This document shows, piece after piece, positions 59,492 to 61,860 of a stretch of DNA of 61,860 nucleotides (position 1 is its first letter; each line of letters opens with the position of its first letter). The DNA is from Candidatus Bipolaricaulota bacterium (lineage in GTDB: Bacteria > Bipolaricaulota > Bipolaricaulia > RBG-16-55-9 > DRXL01), in NCBI GenBank assembly GCA_025060395.1, contig JANXCC010000009.1, positions 1 through 61,860 on the forward strand, read 5' to 3'. The notes beneath the pieces are model-generated. The model was not told the origin of the DNA and searched no databases. It saw nothing but the letters and a program-made list of their open reading frames with translations. A program made the position numbers and the translations under genes.

Positions 59492-61860
59492 ATGAAGCAA
59501 GCACTGAGATTTCTGGGTTTAGTCGGGCTAGCATTCCTGATGTGGGCTCCGCACGGTTCGGCTATACCAGCAGGAGTCCAAGAGTTTTATCTCCCACTGC
59601 CCGCCGAGCTCTCTCGTTCCATCTTCGTGAACATTGATAACGATCCGCCAGTGAGCAGGGAAATGCACTATGTCGTTGGGTTGACTGCCAGTGCGAACAA
59701 CACTAGAATTTACTATGACCACTGGGAGAACGGCTTGCTGACAGGAGCAGCGGGTGATCTAGTAATCACGCTCAATCAGGGGCAGTTTTATAAATTCGAG
59801 AGCGCTAATATCCCTACTTCCCCTCGGGGCACTAGTATACATTATGACGGCGGAGATCGACTGTTCATCGTAGGGGGGTTATCACAAGTTGTGGTCTCTA
59901 TCTGGCCCGAGTCCCCAGGCACAGTCTTTACCGATGCGTGGGAGGTCTATCCCGTCCAGGCTTGGGAGAGGCAATACGTCTCGCCGATGGGAGAGAACTT
60001 GGCGGGGAGCTTGCCGGACTTCTCAAAGGTCTGGATGCTCGTGATGTCAGGAACAGACGGCAATTCGGTCCAGATCAACGATCCAGCTGGGCCAGGCTTG
60101 ACCACCACGCTTAACCGAGGGCAAGCTATTGCCTACGAGGTGCGCGGCTCGGGCACCACGGTGGTAGCGACGTATCCCATACAGGTGAATATGATGACAG
60201 GGAGATTCCGTGCCGGGACATCATCTGAGATGCGCGGCTACACGCTCGTCCCGCAATCCTATTGGTCTAACGAATACGTGGCCCCCGTGCCCAGCTGGAC
60301 CAATCCCACTGCTAACACAAATCTGCTCATCTACAACCCCACCCCCTCCACGATCACGATCAATTTTGAAGACAAGATCGGCTCCGGGTCGTTCACTATT
60401 CCTGCAAACTCGGTGAGAGATTACCGCACAGGCACAGGACGATATGTCCCTGTCAACTCCGGTGCTCGTTTGTGGTCCTCCAATACATTCTGGGCCGTCG
60501 CCATGTGTGATACTGGCTCGCCGACTTACGATTGGGGCTACTCGCTCATTCCGGTGAACTTTCTCACTACTGATAACTATATCAGTTGGGCACCAGGCAC
60601 GTCGGAGCCGATCCCTACAAGTAATGGATCGCCGGTGTACATCACTGCCCTTGAGAACAATACTACTGTCTTTATCGATTACGGCCCCAATGATGGGATC
60701 TTCGATGCCACGTATGTTCTGAACAAACTGGACGTCATCCAAGTGCGGGACCCAGATAACGATAACTCTGGAATGCACATTATCAGCAACAAGATCGTTG
60801 CTGTTGCCTGGGGAGAAAGCCCTAATTATGCCGGAACGGGCCTACCCTATCTCGATATGGGCTACACGACGCTGCCGCTTCCCTCGGAATGGATCGATAT
60901 AGTGCTAGAAGTGGAGAAGACTGTTACCCCTGCAGAAGTCTACATTGGGGGCGAGGTCCTATTCACTGTTGTGATCAGCGTGCCGTCTACGGCCGGGTCC
61001 GCGGTAACTAATGTCGATCTTGTCGATAATCTACCTCCAGGCTGGGAGTACGTACTAGGCAGCGGCAGCCCTTCTGATCCTACCTCCATCACAGGTAACA
61101 TTAGTAGCGGGTATGTTCTGACTTGGGACCTTAACTGGACGATTAATCCTGGGCAGTCTATAGTAGTCACCTTCCGCGCGCGGGCTACGTCCTCTGTCAA
61201 TCCGACGATTCCTAATCGCAACGTCGCCTCTGCTACCGGCGAAGCGCTTGGGGTCACACTGACGGCTGACGACGACGCTTTCGTCACAATCATCATTAGG
61301 CCCGATCTCGCGGTGGACAAAACACACACGGGTAATTTCGTCGTAGGCTCTACTGGAACATACCTGATCACTGTAACGAATGTTGGTACTCAGAGCACAA
61401 CGGGGCCTATCACGGTGACGGACACGTTGCCCGCGGGATTGGGGTTCATCTCTGGGACGGGGCCAGGTTGGAGTTGTTCTGCCGTGGGGCAGACGGTGAC
61501 GTGCACCAACCCCGGTCCCCTGGCTCCTAACACTAGCAGCACAATCACCCTCACAGTGAGCGTCGGGCCAGAGGCCGTCCCCAGCGTCACGAACGTCGTG
61601 ATAGTACATACTCCTGACGACCCGAACCCGAACAATAACTCTGATGAGGATCCTACAAACGTCGTGGCTGGAGACCTCAGTGTTGAGAAGACCCATACTG
61701 AAGACTTTATTGTGGGCATGACAGGTGTCTACACGATTAGGGTTACTAATCTTGGACCAGGTTCAACAATAGGGACGATTACAGTGACGGACACGTTGCC
61801 CGCGGGATTGGGGTTCATCTCTGGGACGGGGCCAGGTTGGAGTTGTTCTGCCGTGGGGCA
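59492..61860 (+). CDS. Large surface protein with IgGFc-binding-like region and DUF11 repeats, 5' part
   Basis: The frame is open from the ATG at 59492 to the window end (789 codons and continuing). Signal peptide MKQALRFLGLVGLAFLMWAP. The first about 470 residues are a beta-rich domain similar to IgGFc-binding/adhesion N-termini (GLTASANNTRIYYDHWENG, DRLFIVGGLSQVVVSIWPES). From about 475 on are DUF11 beta-sandwich repeats (LEVEKTVTPAEVYIGGEVLF, DLAVDKTHTGNFVVGSTGTY, DLSVEKTHTEDFIVGMTGVY), each ending in a VTDTLPAGLGF-type phrase. Such proteins are cell-surface or S-layer-like adhesins. GGGGGTAG lies before the start. Confidence 0.85.
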   Translation, partial: MKQALRFLGLVGLAFLMWAPHGSAIPAGVQEFYLPLPAELSRSIFVNIDNDPPVSREMHYVVGLTASANNTRIYYDHWENGLLTGAAGDLVITLNQGQFYKFESANIPTSPRGTSIHYDGGDRLFIVGGLSQVVVSIWPESPGTVFTDAWEVYPVQAWERQYVSPMGENLAGSLPDFSKVWMLVMSGTDGNSVQINDPAGPGLTTTLNRGQAIAYEVRGSGTTVVATYPIQVNMMTGRFRAGTSSEMRGYTLVPQSYWSNEYVAPVPSWTNPTANTNLLIYNPTPSTITINFEDKIGSGSFTIPANSVRDYRTGTGRYVPVNSGARLWSSNTFWAVAMCDTGSPTYDWGYSLIPVNFLTTDNYISWAPGTSEPIPTSNGSPVYITALENNTTVFIDYGPNDGIFDATYVLNKLDVIQVRDPDNDNSGMHIISNKIVAVAWGESPNYAGTGLPYLDMGYTTLPLPSEWIDIVLEVEKTVTPAEVYIGGEVLFTVVISVPSTAGSAVTNVDLVDNLPPGWEYVLGSGSPSDPTSITGNISSGYVLTWDLNWTINPGQSIVVTFRARATSSVNPTIPNRNVASATGEALGVTLTADDDAFVTIIIRPDLAVDKTHTGNFVVGSTGTYLITVTNVGTQSTTGPITVTDTLPAGLGFISGTGPGWSCSAVGQTVTCTNPGPLAPNTSSTITLTVSVGPEAVPSVTNVVIVHTPDDPNPNNNSDEDPTNVVAGDLSVEKTHTEDFIVGMTGVYTIRVTNLGPGSTIGTITVTDTLPAGLGFISGTGPGWSCSAVG
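61415..61860 (+). repeat. Near-identical DUF11 repeat copies
   Basis: Bases 61415-61491 and 61784-61860 are identical over 77 bp, offset 369 bp (123 codons), and the match runs to the window edge. It marks a recent repeat duplication or gene-conversion tract within the surface-protein gene. Confidence 0.9.

Overview
This window looks like bacterial chromosome (ribosomal protein L28, bacterial Nuo, ECF sigma/anti-sigma pair, sigma70-like TTGACx-17-TATAAT promoters) that also carries several archaeal-flavoured genes: a Pus10-type tRNA pseudouridine synthase, a Clp1/Grc3-like polynucleotide kinase, a bifunctional fructose-1,6-bisphosphate aldolase/phosphatase and archaeal/thermophile-style peptide ABC transporters. 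The mixture, compact gene packing and many 4-bp ATGA/GTGA overlaps suggest a deep-branching, probably thermophilic candidate phylum (Acetothermia/Bipolaricaulota would fit). That placement is inference; no rRNA is present to prove it.

Layout. 1-3977: end of a respiratory complex I operon (nuoL-nuoM-nuoN). 4039-13949: housekeeping genes, including a double GNAT acetyltransferase, a PPP-type phosphatase, a nitrilase, a ThiY-like binding protein, MsrBA, citrate synthase facing aconitase, MarC and a secreted HEIAH metalloprotein. 14071-17179: a polar amino-acid ABC importer with an RNA hairpin after the binding-protein gene. 17222-23359: a minus-strand unit with an ABC-2 exporter, TldD/TldE and the Clp1-like kinase. 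23377-24663: a decayed island with an MFS fragment abutting a truncated HepT beside an intact-looking MntA. 24713-29524: a minus-strand cluster of ECF sigma factor, anti-sigma factor, two small related proteins, a YhbD-type MerR-like regulator, a membrane protein and two bactofilin-like proteins, one split by a 20-bp tandem duplication. 29595-29909: tRNA-Arg(UCG) and tRNA-Leu(UAG).

29952-34939 holds an M28 peptidase, a Crp/Fnr regulator, a NYN-domain protein, an alpha/beta hydrolase and a propeller-like lipoprotein. 35041-40702 is a plus-strand run of amidohydrolase, sugar nucleotidyltransferase, FBP aldolase/phosphatase, two gene remnants, hpt and tsaD, facing pus10. 42011-45297 encodes three exported proteins and ends at a strong terminator. 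45361-57613 is a large peptide/oligosaccharide ABC locus with one OppD/OppF ATPase pair and two sets of binding protein plus permeases; one binding protein appears circularly permuted. 57671-61860 holds rpmB and two exported surface proteins, the last running off the window with near-identical DUF11 repeats.

Together the genes describe a respiring, peptide-using cell able to perform gluconeogenesis through FBP aldolase/phosphatase, with oxygen-damage repair and a well developed surface. The parts most likely to be new are the sigma/bactofilin cluster with its repeated promoter-operator, the permuted binding protein sharing ATPases with a canonical one, and the archaeal-type RNA enzymes in a bacterial setting.
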